DNA of 64,000 bases from Actinostola sp. cb2023 (GCA_033675265.1 JAUJYZ010000967.1:340001-404000); one strand, 5' to 3'. Shown: positions 29,101 through 38,403, counted from the stretch's first letter. Notes: generated by a model not told the origin, from the sequence alone. Numbers and translations: made by a program.

Positions 29101-32100
29101 CATCATCTCATCATCACTGTTGTAGCAGCCAACCATCATCATCATCATCGTTATAATCTGTGTCGTCATCATGTATTACCATTTACCATCATAGCCAACA
29201 CCACTACCCACCCTGTCATCAGACATCATTATCAATGTCAGTCATCATCTCATCATCACTGTTGTAGCAGCCAACCATCATCATCATCATCGTTATAATC
29301 TGTGTCGTCATCATGTATTACCATCTACCATCATAGCCAACACCACTACCCACCCTGTCATCAGACATCATTATCAATGTCAGTCATCATCTCATCATCA
29401 CTGTTGTAGCAGCCAACCATCAATCATCATCATCGTTATAATCTGTGTCGTCATCATGTATTACCATTTACCATCATAGCCAACACCACTACCCACCCTG
29501 TCATCAGACATCATTATCAATGTCAGTCATCATCTCATCATCACTGTTGTAGCAGCCAACCATCATCATCATCATCGTTATAATCTGTGTCGTCATCATG
29601 TATTACCATTTACCATCATAGCCAACACCACTACCCACCCTGTCATCAGACATCATTATCAATGTCAGTCATCATCTCATCATCACTGTTGTAGCAGCCA
29701 ACCAACCATCATCATCATCATCATCATTTGAGTCATCAGTGTTATCGTCATCATGTATTACCATTTACCATCATAGCCAACACCACTACCCACCCTGTCA
29801 TCAGACATCATTATCAATGTCAGTCATCATCTCATCATCATCACTATTGTAGCAGCCAACCATCATCATCATCATCGTTATATTCTGTGTCGTCATCATG
29901 TATTACCATCTACCATCATAGCCAACACCACTACCCACCCTGTCATCAGACATCATTATCAATGTCAGTCATCATCTCATCATCACTGTTGTAGCAGCCA
30001 ACCATCATCATCATCATCGTTATAATCTGTGTCGTCATCATGTATTACCATTTACCATCATAGCCAACACCACTACCCACCCTGTCATCAGACATCATTA
30101 TCAATGTCAGTCATCATCTCATCATCACTGTTGTAGCAGCCAACCATCATCATCATCATCATCGTTATAATCTGTGTCGTCATCATGTATTACCATTTAC
30201 CATCATAGCCAACACCACTACCCACCCTGTCATCAGACATCATTATCAATGTCAGTCATCATCTCATCATCACTGTTGTAGCAGCCAACCATCATCATCA
30301 TCATCGTTATAATCTGTGTCGTCATCATGTATTACCATTTACCATCATAGCCAACACCACTACCCACCCTGTCATCAGACATCATTATCAATGTCAGTCA
30401 TCATCTCATCATCACTGTTGTAGCAGCCAACCATCATCATCATCATCGTTATAAATCTGTGTCGTCATCATGTATTACCATTTACCATCATAGCCAACAC
30501 CACTACCCACCCTGTCATCAGACATCATTATCAATGTCAGTCATCATCTCATCATCACTGTTGTAGCAGCCAACCATCATCATCATCATCATCGTTATAA
30601 TCTGTGTCGTCATCATGTATTACCATTTACCATCATAGCCAACACCACTACCCACCCTGTCATCAGACATACTTGCCAACACTACTGAAAACACAGGATT
30701 TATTATTTACATACTATGTACAGTATAAGTTTGTTGTTTTATATGATTAAATCTCTGTTTTCAATAGCTTCAGGGTTTCAAACTGGAATCAAGAGAAAAG
30801 CTGCTGAAGAAGATGATGGTGACTTGAATATTGATGGTGATGATTCGGAGGAATATGGCAAGCCTCAGTATCCTTATGACATACTGATTAAACTAATCTA
30901 ATAGTCGATGTATGACTTTGGTTTTATACATGTAGCACAGACTGTATAACTGAGCTAATAATAATGATAATCAATCATTATCATCATCACCAACCATCAT
31001 TATCATCATCACCAACCATCATCATCATCATCAACCATCATCATCATCATCATCAACCATCATCATCATCATCACCAACCATCATCATCACCAACCATCA
31101 TCATCGCCAGCCATCATAGCCAACAATCATCATTATCATCACCAACCATCATCACCAACCATCATCATTATCATCATTATCAACCATCCTAGCCAATCAT
31201 CATCATTATCCAACCATCATCATCATCATCATTACCAACCATCATCACCAACCAACATCATTATCATCATTATCAACCATCCTAACCAATCATGATCATT
31301 ATCATCATCATCATCATCATTACCAACCATCATCATCATTATCATCACCAACCATCATCACCAACCATCATCACCAACCATCATCACCAACCATCATCAC
31401 CAACCATCATCACCAATCATCATCACCAATCATCATCATCTAGGGTACTATAATTGCAGGCAAAGGTGTCTGCAGTGACATGAGCATAAGCCATTCCATC
31501 CTTAACTTGAGTGCATTAGATATAGTGAAAGTGACATAATACCGTGTAGTGCAGATGAGCCAGAAGAGGACCTTGCACGTCAGGCACTCCGAGGGGCAGT
31601 TCTAAGGTATCTAGGCTGACATGGTTGTTACTGTTGTTAGAATTATTGTTATCATGGTGCATCATCATCATCATCACCAGCATATCATCTCTGATCATGG
31701 TGCATCATCATCATCACCAGCATATCATCTCTAATCATGGTGCATCATCATCATCACCAGCATATCATCTCTAATCATGGTATCATCATCATCATCATCA
31801 TCATCACCAGCATATCATCTCTAATCATGGTGCATCATCATCATCACCAGCATATCATCTCTAATCATGGTACATCATCATCATCACCAGCATATCATCT
31901 CTAATCATGGTGCATCATGCATCATCATCATCACCAGCATATCATCTCTGATCATGGTGCATCATCATCATCACCAGCATATCATCTCTAATCATGGTGG
32001 TGCATCATCATCATCACCAGCATATCATCTCTAATCATGGTGCATCATCATCATCATCACCAGCATATCATCTCTGATCATGGTGCATCATCATCATCAC

Positions 32101-35100
32101 CAGCATATCATCTCTAATCATGGTGCATCATCATCATCACCAGCATATCATCTCTAATCATGGTGCATCATCATCATCACCAGCATATCATCTCTAATCA
32201 TGGTGCATCATCATCATCACCAGCATATCATCTCTAATCATGGTACATCATCATCATTACCAGCATATCATCTCTGATCATGGTGCATCATCATCATTAC
32301 CAGCATATCATCTCTGATCATGGTACATCATCATCATCACCAGCATATCATCTCTGATCATGGGTCACATCATCATCATCACCAGCATATCATCTCTAAT
32401 CATGGTACATCATCATCATCACCAGCATATCATCTCTGATCATGGTATCATCATCATCATCATCACCAGCATATCATCTCTAATCATGGTGCATCATCAT
32501 CATCACCAGCATATCATCTCTAATCATGGTGCATCATCATCACCAGCATATCATCTCTAATCATGGTACATCATCATCATTACCAGCATATCATCTCTGA
32601 TCATGGTACATCATCATCATCACCAGCATATCATCTCTGATCATGGTGCATCATCATCATCACCAGCATATCATCTCTGATCATGGTACATCATCATCAT
32701 CACCAGCATATCATCTCTGATCATGGTACATCATCATCATCACCAGCATATCATCTCTGATCATGGTACATCATCATCATTACCAGCATATCATCTCTAA
32801 TCATATGCATGGTACATCATCATCATTACCAGCATATCATCTCTAATCATGGTGCATCATCATCATTACCAGCATATCATCATCTCTGATCATGGTACAT
32901 CATCATCATCACCAGCATATCATCTCTGATCATGGTGCATCATCATCATCACCATCACCATATATCATCTCTGATCATGGTGCATCATCATCATCACCAG
33001 CATATCATCTCTGATCATGGTACATCATCATCATCACCAGCATATCATCTCTGATCATGGTGCATCATCATCATCACCAGCATATCATCTCTGATCATGG
33101 TACATCATCATCATCACCAGCATATCATCTCTGATCATGGTGCATCATCATCATCACCAGCATATCATCTCTAATCATGGTACATCATCATCATCACCAG
33201 CATATCATCTCTAATCATGGTGCATCATCATCATCACCAGCATATCATCTCTAATCATGGTGCATCATCATCATCATCACCAGCATCTCTGATCTCTGAT
33301 GGTATCATCATCATCATCACCACCATATCATCTCTGATCATGGTGCATCATCATCATCACCAGCATATCATCTCTGATCATGGTGCATCATCATCATCAC
33401 CAGCATAACATCTCTAATCATGGTGCATCATCATCATCACCAGCATATCATCTCTGATCATGGTGCATCATCATCATCATCATCATCACCAGCATATCTC
33501 TAATCATGGTACATCATCATCATTACCAGCATATCATCTCTGATCATGGTGCATCATCATCATCATCAGCATATCATCTCTGATCATGGTGCATCATCAT
33601 CATCACCAGCATATCATCTCTAATCATAGTGCATCATCATCATCACCAGCATATCATCACCAAGCTCTATTTTTCTTACGGTTTTTGCTCAATGATGATA
33701 ATAATCTTTTTTCTTTTTCCATATTTCTTTTTTTTGTTTAATCTTTATTTATGTATTTGTTGGATGCACATAGCAACAAATACAGGACTAGGGTGAAAAT
33801 GCATTATCATCGTCATCATTGTCATCATCATTATCATCGTCATCATTATCGTCATCATCATTGTCATCATTGTGATCAAGACATCCCGTTGTTAAGTATC
33901 GTACCATGCCAACATCCTGGTTTAATATGTATTTACAATTAAGATGCGATTGTTATACTTCTAGTTGTGAAAACTCCCCTGCTTCTGTCTCTAGAAGCAC
34001 GCCAACAAGAAGTCGTTGGAGTGAAGATGAAGGAGGTAAGGTTTATTATAATATAACTGCACATACATTAGCTCTCACAGTCATGCTGACCGATGAATAG
34101 TCCTACAGCATAATATCCACAATAGAGACCTAGTCTTGTATGGCGGTGCATCTCAAACACATGTTCAGTGATTCATCATATCTGTACCGTACACTCTCTG
34201 GCCTACATTTGGTCACAATGAGAGTCCTATATTTTCAGTACTAAGATCCTACTGTATCTTTAGTCTGATGGGGATCCATTTCATATCCATATTGATAATA
34301 TCGGGTTGCCCGAGGGTTGGCTCTGCTTGACCCCATGGAAACTTTGGGTGCTAGGTTGTAATAGACCATATCTCATGTAGATTTTTATTATTTTATTTTA
34401 GATGGCAATCAGTCATCAGAAGAGAAGACATTTAGAGATGACAAGAATGAAGAAAAGTAAGTGGGCTTCAGTTGAACACACCTTAATTACTGTCCCAAGG
34501 AGGGGTCCCCTGAGTATGGATATTGTAATACTTGACTGATGACAGAAAACTAAAGTAGCCAAGGCAACAGCTAAGATATTTTAGTTCTTCGAGTGTAGTG
34601 TCCAGCGATCCTTCTAGCTGGTGTTTTGTTCATTGAAGTGGTTTTGTGGCAAATGGGATACCTGTGGTCAGGCGTGATGGAGTGGGACTAAGTTGAATGG
34701 GTGTCGGTCACGACCACACGTAACCCACTTTGGTAAATAATCGAGATCTTGTATAACAATATATTTTAATTTATTTTAGTGCTAGCAAAGGACTTGTTAT
34801 CAACTCCTTGAAAACAAGAGTCAAAGACTTGGTAAGTCAATATTGCAATTTGAATAGGCAATAATAACAGGGCCGTACATAACCCAAAATGCAAGGGGGG
34901 GGGGGGGGGGGGGGCAGTACGTATTTAACAGGAAAAAATAAATATAAATAGCACAGTTCTCAGTACTGTTTGGTATCTTTTTTGCCTTCAGCTAGGGGGC
35001 ACCCCCCCCCCCCCCACCCCCTGTGCTGTGTACGCCCCTGAATAAATTATGTTATGATTCTGCCTTTGGATTTTGGGCTTCCTGTTTTGTACGACACCAC

Positions 35101-36546
35101 AGGTAACCCGCCAAAAAGGACGACATTCAAAGTCGATTTTCTCACTCAATGTGTGAAAATCTGAAACTATTTCTTCACTAGAGTATATTACATCTATAGA
35201 CCTATCTATATCTGAGTTCCATTGCAAACAAAAATCTAGAAGTAGGTAAAAACGATCATTGAAATGTGGGCTCGCTGTGGTGTGCTCAAAGATTAAACGA
35301 TACACGCAGTAATTGATTATTATATTTATTTATTACTTGTTCTTATTTACAGGAGAAGCAAACTGTTATAGAGAAAATCAAGTGTCTCATATGTATGGTA
35401 AGTTACAATCGGTTGTGTTGAAGAGGCTTTCAAAGGGTGCGGTTCAATTGGCATGACACATCTCCAACAATATCGCGCCGTAAATCTACACCGAAGGCTT
35501 TCCGCTTTGTACATGTGCTTCTAATATCTGCGTTTATAGAGCCGCTCGTTTTAATTTTCGACTATTTTTTTACAAACCAAAAGCAAAGTTTTACTCCATA
35601 GAAACAGATGACAACTCTACATATTACCACAATCCTAAAGTTATGAACCTGAATCAGTAAATCTGTAAATAAATAAATTTAAATAAGTACTACTTGCATT
35701 TACAGCCTTTCTGATAATAACGTTCACTTTGAGAAAGCAGGTAACAGCTTCACATTTTTTTAAGCAAACTCTTTTTTTCTAAGATTTCTACGTGGTGTAG
35801 TGTTTTGTGCGCGCAAAGGATTGTGGTAATGAACTGGTCTGACATCTTTTTTTCTTAAAAGAGGAATATGGGCACATGTATTGATATTGAGGGCCTTGTA
35901 CAGACTGTACTGATAAACCCTGTATATATTATGTCCATAGGAACCTTATTCAGTACCATTAGTATCAATATCATGTTGGCATGTACATTGTGAAGAATGT
36001 TGGCTACGTACACTGGTAAGTAAATAGTACAAGAAACCCAAGAAACCAGATAATTAAGGCCAATGTTAATCTCCAATAGCTTCTTGTTTATTGCCCAGTC
36101 TAACCGCTCCTGCGGAAACCTGCAAATACAGAATCCTTAGAAGTGTGTGAGTCCGTAGTCCCAAGTCCAGAGTGCGGAGTCTTAATATTTTTTTGGTCCT
36201 TATCCGAATTTTCGATTGTAGTCCATGCCACCGAGCCGGCATATTGGCAGAGTAGGTTGGTGACGAGTCAAAAATTCCCATGATAGGGGATACAGGAGGA
36301 AGATATACAATGTAGGGACAGAAAAATAGAGGGACTGCAGACAATGAGTACTTCAAGTCCACTCTCGGCTACATTCTCTCCCCTCTCCACCCCTCCTCCT
36401 CCCTCGCCTCCACCTCCACACCCACCGACAACATGTTGTTATGTGCCAGGCTAAAGTGTTGGTGTATATTCTAGGGTGCAAAGAAACTATGCCCTCAGTG
36501 CAATATGATCACATCACCAAGTGATCTAAGGAGGATATTCCTGTAA
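13451..36546 (+). CDS. RNF220: RNF220-type RING E3 ubiquitin ligase, 16 coding exons, 622 codons
   Basis: Coding joins 13451-14180, 24349-24469, 24583-24628, 24953-25036, 25371-25410, 25738-25776, 26094-26239, 27745-27850, 30768-30867, 31520-31606, 33965-34035, 34402-34456, 34780-34831, 35353-35397, 35941-36015 and 36475-36546. Every junction is GT-AG, all phases agree, and the total is 1,869 nt including TAA. An in-frame TGA at 13436-13438 supports the start. The N-terminus carries a PNPLxSPALMVLASTAEA block near-identical to vertebrate RNF220. Then come a CPIC zinc-binding motif (from residue 256), a basic stretch, a C2HC finger (CPVC...H..C, 378-399), the FEEYEW...RIRAT...LEGGF block, an acidic region, a short helical segment, and a C3HC4 RING (570-608) ending DLRRIFL. 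Human RNF220 is 566 residues; the extra length is mostly N-terminal. Family role: E2-dependent ubiquitination, with vertebrate substrates and partners including Sin3B, Gli proteins and USP7/beta-catenin. All RING ligands are present. Exact 5' UTR and isoforms are unseen. Confidence 0.96.
14181..18880 (+). other. First part of RNF220 intron 1; no gene recognised
   Basis: AT-rich intronic sequence of about 4.7 kb with homopolymer runs (for example T-rich 16,610-16,635). I saw no additional exon in the correct phase and no repeat array. Confidence 0.6.
18889..19131. repeat. Diverged direct duplication in RNF220 intron 1
   Basis: About 85 bp around TTTGAAGTATGTGTTCTTCA...CAGGCAACAATACTTG occurs at about 18,889-18,972 and again at about 19,047-19,131 with scattered substitutions and a small indel. 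A local segmental duplication. Confidence 0.8.
19546..19753. mobile_element. MITE with GGGTGTCGAATGGTC ends, copy 1
   Basis: GGGTGTCGAATGGTC at the left is answered by GACCATTCGATACCC at the right. The interior has GAGTCT/AGACTC-rich stretches. The same element in reverse orientation lies at 62,909-63,101 in the SLC35F6-type gene. Non-coding; family not recognised. Confidence 0.8.
20824..21118. repeat. Degenerate CAGT/GTCAGTCA and GTGGGCAGTGGG array
   Basis: Tetranucleotide-based repeat with longer recurring segments (AGTGCAGTGGGCAGTGGGTCAG, CAGTCGAACAGACAGTC) present three to four times. Old and partly scrambled. Confidence 0.85.
21562..21813. mobile_element. Foldback element (AATGAGGGTTTATCA family), truncated copy
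   Basis: The left arm starts AATGAGGGTTTATCA and shares the body of the longer element at 22,663-23,025. The right arm stops after GAAGCGATCT, so the outer part of the right terminus is missing. A further right-arm fragment lies at about 22,529-22,575. Confidence 0.8.
22663..23025. mobile_element. Foldback element with arms of about 170 bp (AATGAGGGTTTATCA family)
   Basis: The left arm from 22,663 (AATGAGGGTTTATCACATAA) is nearly perfectly complementary to the right arm ending at 23,025 (TTATGTGATAAACCCTCATT). The centre near 22,845-22,860 is GGAGGCAACTCTTGCCTCC, so almost the whole 363 bp can form one hairpin. Non-coding. Open frames inside are by-products of the arms. Confidence 0.92.
23200..23346. 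mobile_element. 147-bp MITE with 26-27-bp perfect terminal inverted repeats
   Basis: GACGCATTTGTACAGGGTTA (start of the left end) is exactly mirrored by the right end at 23,320-23,346 (TCGAGGCTAACCCTGTACAA...GCGTC). The interior is AT-rich and non-coding. Located in RNF220 intron 1. Confidence 0.9.
24349..24469 (+). CDS. RNF220: RNF220 exon 2 (CPIC zinc-binding motif)
   Basis: Encodes CCPICGVTIRTGEMESHY, the counterpart of the first CPIC module of RNF220. The acceptor CAACAG supplies two bases that complete the split codon from exon 1. The donor GTAATA is a weaker match to consensus. Two other AGs lie at 24361-24362 and 24369-24370, but neither keeps the reading frame. Confidence 0.93.
24583..24628 (+). 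CDS. RNF220: RNF220 exon 3 (basic linker)
   Basis: A 46-nt exon encoding KTRRSQREAAINARK after completing an Arg codon. Acceptor TTGCAG, donor GTAAAT. Rich in Arg and Lys, as expected between the first zinc module and the middle of RNF220. Confidence 0.88.
24953..25036 (+). CDS. RNF220: RNF220 exon 4
   Basis: An 84-nt phase-0 exon encoding SYALNKRVKQEND and following residues. It contains a second VKQE SUMO-consensus motif. Acceptor TTTTAG, donor GTACGC. Confidence 0.88.
25088..25370. repeat. 90-bp tandem duplication plus a short duplication in RNF220 intron 4
   Basis: A 90-bp unit starting CCCATTTATCATTTCAGATT at 25,088 repeats at 25,178 almost unchanged. Then an ATTTATTTTCCATTTTTTCATG unit of about 35 bp occurs twice up to the exon 5 acceptor. 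The duplications multiply TTTCAG acceptor-like sites ahead of the 40-nt exon 5. Confidence 0.9.
25371..25410 (+). CDS. RNF220: RNF220 exon 5 (microexon, conserved RxxAN block)
   Basis: A 40-nt exon encoding TYLRVCANRIART plus one base, matching a conserved RVRANRQTR-like block of vertebrate RNF220. The strong pyrimidine tract before TTTTTCAG is part of a locally duplicated sequence. Without this exon the reading frames of exons 4 and 6 do not join. Confidence 0.88.
25738..25776 (+). CDS. RNF220: RNF220 exon 6 (microexon, Ser/Arg/Lys-rich)
   Basis: A 39-nt phase-1 exon encoding GRASKPTRSRSAQ. Acceptor CAAAG, donor GTAAGT. It is a multiple of 3, so skipping it would remove 13 residues without a frameshift. 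Confidence 0.85.
26094..26239 (+). CDS. RNF220: RNF220 exon 7 (C2HC zinc finger)
   Basis: Encodes a CPVC-x(13)-H-x(3)-C finger (residues 378-399) after an acidic linker. The acceptor TATCAG joins exon 6 in phase 1; the exon ends after LRK at a GTAGGG donor. Confidence 0.94.
26413..27415. mobile_element. Non-autonomous piggyBac-like element, about 1.0 kb, TTAA flanked
   Basis: Ends CCCTTTGACT...AGTCAAAGGG flanked on both sides by TTAA (26,409-26,412 and 27,416-27,419), the target duplication and terminal motif typical of piggyBac. It lies in RNF220 intron 7. Internal open frames (up to 157 codons, minus strand) show no transposase similarity I can see, so it is most likely a deletion derivative mobilised in trans. 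Confidence 0.85.
27745..27850 (+). CDS. RNF220: RNF220 exon 8 (FEEYEW block)
   Basis: Encodes the strongly conserved FEEYEWAGQTRIRATALLEG segment, which differs from the vertebrate block at only a few positions. Acceptor ATGTAG, donor GTAGGG, leaving one base for the next codon. Intron 7 before it carries the piggyBac-like element; intron 8 after it is the 142-bp satellite. Confidence 0.95.
27880..30670 (+). repeat. 142-148-bp satellite array filling RNF220 intron 8 (19 copies)
   Basis: The landmark TACCCACCCTGTCATCAGAC occurs 19 times (28051, 28199, 28341, 28489, 28637, 28779, 28921, 29063, 29205, 29347, 29490, 29632, 29787, 29932, 30074, 30219, 30361, 30504, 30649). Spacing is mostly 142 bp, sometimes 143-155. 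Units contain (CAT)n tracts whose length changes give the size classes. A variant joint (TTTGAGTCATCAGTG) marks 148-bp units and recurs 438 bp apart, a partial higher-order repeat. Open frames of 88 codons recur with the units and are artefacts. Confidence 0.97.
30768..30867 (+). CDS. RNF220: RNF220 exon 9 (acidic region)
   Basis: Encodes ASGFQTGIKRKAAEEDDGD and on to EEYGKP, the acidic DGDDxxEYGKPQY block of the family. Its frame continues open past the exon, but the GTATCC donor at 30868 gives the only phase that joins exon 10 to restore Gln-Tyr. Confidence 0.93.
30960..31440 (+). repeat. CAACCATCATCA-rich array in RNF220 intron 9
   Basis: Irregular ATC trinucleotide tracts punctuated by ACCAACC, settling into a 12-bp ACCAACCATCATC rhythm near 31,340-31,430. 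It ends about 80 bp before exon 10. Confidence 0.93.
31520..31606 (+). CDS. RNF220: RNF220 exon 10 (DIIPC...ALRGAVL block)
   Basis: Encodes YSESDIIPCSADEPEEDLAR followed by QALRGAVL, aligning with the vertebrate TEADVIPC...REALRGAVL block. The acceptor CATTAG adds the single base completing Gln; the GTATCT donor leaves two bases. Confidence 0.93.
31640..33665 (+). repeat. 40-bp satellite array in RNF220 intron 10
   Basis: About 50 copies of a 40-bp unit built from CATCATCATCATCACCAG, CATATCATCTCT, (A/G)ATCATGG and TGCAT/TACAT. Exact 40-bp spacing is seen for example at 32,101 and 32,141. Copies differ mainly at A/G (CTCTAAT or CTCTGAT), TG/TA before CATC, and the number of ATC triplets. Confidence 0.97.
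33965..34035 (+). CDS. RNF220: RNF220 exon 11 (two possible acceptors)
   Basis: Encodes CENSPASVSRSTPTRSRW and SEDEG, aligning loosely with the vertebrate TPEFSKW segment. An in-phase second acceptor (CTCTAG) at 33993-33994, with a better pyrimidine tract, would start the exon at 33995 and remove ten residues. Donor GTAAGG. Confidence 0.85.
34402..34456 (+). CDS. RNF220: RNF220 exon 12 (charged linker)
   Basis: A 55-nt exon encoding DGNQSSEEKTFRDDKNEE plus two bases. Low-complexity charged linker. Acceptor TTTTAG, donor GTAAGT, phases agree on both sides. Confidence 0.88.
34780..34831 (+). CDS. RNF220: RNF220 exon 13 (helical segment)
   Basis: Encodes ASKGLVINSLKTRVKDL, matching the FEALKARVREL helix that precedes the RING in vertebrate RNF220. 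Leu/Val spacing suggests a short coiled coil. Acceptor TTTTAG, donor GTAAGT. Confidence 0.9.
34868..35040. mobile_element. MITE with CAGGG(G/C)CGTAC ends in RNF220 intron 13
   Basis: CAGGGCCGTACA at the left is mirrored by TGTACGCCCCTG at the right, with a long G-run just inside the left end and a C-run inside the right. The flanks AATAATAA and AATAAATT may be a decayed 8-bp target duplication. The termini resemble those of the element at 49,850-50,606. Confidence 0.7.
35041..35352 (+). other. Remainder of RNF220 intron 13; nothing recognised
   Basis: No exon-like or repeat structure beyond a short CACAGGTAACCCGCC word near 35,100, which recalls the CACAGG-type termini found elsewhere in the window. 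Confidence 0.5.
35353..35397 (+). CDS. RNF220: RNF220 exon 14 (start of RING)
   Basis: Encodes EKQTVIEKIKCLICM, with the first RING Cys pair (CxxC, residues 570 and 573). Phase 0 on both sides; acceptor TTACAG, donor GTAAGT. Confidence 0.95.
35941..36015 (+). CDS. RNF220: RNF220 exon 15 (RING core)
   Basis: Encodes EPYSVPLVSISCWHVHCEEC and WLRTL, with the C-x-H-x2-C-x2-C core of the C3HC4 RING. CWHVHCEECWLRTL is identical to the vertebrate protein as I remember it. Acceptor CCATAG, donor GTAAGT. Confidence 0.97.
36475..36546 (+). CDS. RNF220: RNF220 exon 16 (end of RING, C-terminus)
   Basis: Encodes GAKKLCPQCNMITSPSDLRR then IFL and TAA. CPQC gives the last RING ligands. The C-terminal DLRRI(F/Y)L tail is a hallmark of RNF220. 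Confidence 0.97.
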   Translation, partial: GAKKLCPQCNMITSPSDLRRIFL

Positions 36547-36888
36547 TTGGTTGACCAATCATTGGTACAAGTAGTTAAATGTTAGCAATTTTATTTAAAG
36601 TCTGCCAACCATGGACTGTATTGGTTATAATTGCTATCTATTCCAAGCGTTATTTAATTAAACACGTCGAACAATGACGTCATTAGTATGCGTCATGTCA
36701 CGTGACTGGTACAACATCTATTTTGAGCCCAGGCTCCGCTCATCTTTACTTCTTGGGCAGGGAAAAAAGAGCCTGGGTTCTAGGCTACTAACTAATACTG
36801 ATTCCAATGGAACAGTTGTAATGGATGGCAAGCGTTTTAAAATGAGTTTTCAAGACTAGTCTACTGATTTTGTAAAATTGCTTAGAGA

Positions 36889-36894
36889 AATAAA
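36889..36894 (+). terminator. Candidate polyadenylation signal of RNF220
   Basis: AATAAA about 345 bp after the stop codon, followed by TAATG and a GT/T-rich stretch. It is the first canonical hexamer downstream, giving a 3' UTR of roughly 360-370 nt. Confidence 0.5.
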
Positions 36895-37304
36895 ATAATG
36901 TTTAGTCGCCCAGTACAATCTAACCATTGGCTACATAAATGCACTTAATGGTTTGTATGATGTTATAACTAATTAACACACTGTACAATAGATTTCTGTA
37001 AATATCTAGACATCCTTGGGAGGAGGAAACTATAAAAAATGCAGGTTTTTGGGTGATATATTTCTATCGTTGTTTTAATTGCAATGTGAGACTAAACGAT
37101 CATAATGGCGATAATGTATAAACCTGTTTCATTAGTTTCTTTTTTTCTTAATATATGCTGTCTTGATGCGCTAATCATTGTGGGATCTCTTTAAAACAGC
37201 GCATGCGTATTGCAGAATTTACTGTGTCCGTAATATGCACATGTGGCTTTTTTATTGCTAAGTTCAAGTAAAAGTTCTATAGGCACTACTTTTTCCTAAG
37301 AATA

Positions 37305-37511
37305 GAGTCGTTTTCGTATGATTGGGAAACCTACGGCACGGAGTTACGGTTACGGTACGGAATCGAAGACATTGTATTCAACCAATCACAGTGCGCAAAA
37401 TCATCGCTCAACCAATCAGAATGCTTGGATACGGCATGATGATGGCGCGATATGGTCACGGTACGTCATAAACTATATCGTAACTGCTTCCCACTCGTAC
37501 GAAAACGACTC
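37305..37511. mobile_element. MITE with GAGTCGTTTTCGTATGA ends, copy 1
   Basis: The left end GAGTCGTTTTCGTATGATTG pairs with the right end CACTCGTACGAAAACGACTC. The interior carries ACGGTACGG and CCAATCA words. A shorter relative sits at 57,459-57,609 next to the other gene. Confidence 0.85.
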
Positions 37512-38042
37512 GATATCAAGCGTTACGAGTTCATAGGCCCCCTTCAAACGCGAACGCAAGTAAGTCAGCTTGCAGCTCGATCGAACACCAACTTGCGGTC
37601 ACCTTAAACCAGCTCAATTTTGTAGAGGTGATGATCGGTACGAACGCAAGTTGCCGCAGGTGAACCTTTGTTGACTTACGCAGGATTTGATACTTCGTGA
37701 TTTGGAGCTTTGGATATGTGAGTTATAAGGGTTTGAAATCTCAAAATGCAAATAACGTGAGGAGGGATCATTTATTATACAAAAACACCCTAGAGCAAAT
37801 TACTGACATTTTAAAACTGCAGAAACTTTCCTTAGTTTTTCGTTGCATACTTCCATATCATTTTTTATTATTTCAGTTCAAAGCGCTACTTGAATTATCG
37901 CAAATGCCTCCTTTGACGTCATAAAATTAGCATGTCATGTCATGATTTAAAACCTCTATAACCCAGTAATGCGAAGCTCAAATCATATAACACTGAACCA
38001 CCCCAATATTCACTGAAGAAATAGAAAACGAGCGAGCGTGCT

Positions 38043-38165
38043 ATGTGCAGATTTATAGCACGCGGGGACTGATCAGAACACGAGAGAAGTGTTAAGATAC
38101 GCGTCGTGCTTCCTAACACTTCTCTCGTGTTCTGATCAGTCCCCGCGTGCTATAAATCTGCACAT
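38043..38165. repeat. Perfect 52-bp inverted repeat with 19-bp loop
   Basis: 38,043-38,094 (ATGTGCAGATTTATAGCACG...) is the exact reverse complement of 38,114-38,165, separated by TAC/GCG-rich 19 bp. Probably a very young foldback insertion, since the arms carry no mismatch. Confidence 0.95.
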
Positions 38166-38403
38166 CGCACAGCGGGAAAGTTTTCTATTTAGTCGGGCTT
38201 CCTGTGGAAGCTCCGACTCTAAAAATGAGCTCCGTTCTTCGTTGACCCCAAATGACTAATTGGGTTCTACAGCGCATGCACCTAGACATGAAGTCTGGCC
38301 AAGAAAGATTACAAAGCACAAACCAATCAGGGAAAGCACCGGAGGTCAAGGGGCCAAAATATAAGTCTTTTCTCGTCTAAATCTAAATTTAGATTGAAAC
38401 AGG

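Noticed and set aside
28140..29994. Repeated 87-122-codon plus-strand frames rich in His and Ser
   Set aside because: They recur exactly with the 142-148-bp satellite units inside RNF220 intron 8.
31640..33665. Resemblance to a CRISPR array (regular 40-bp spacing)
   Set aside because: There are no unique spacers between constant repeats; the whole unit repeats with small changes. The context is an animal intron.
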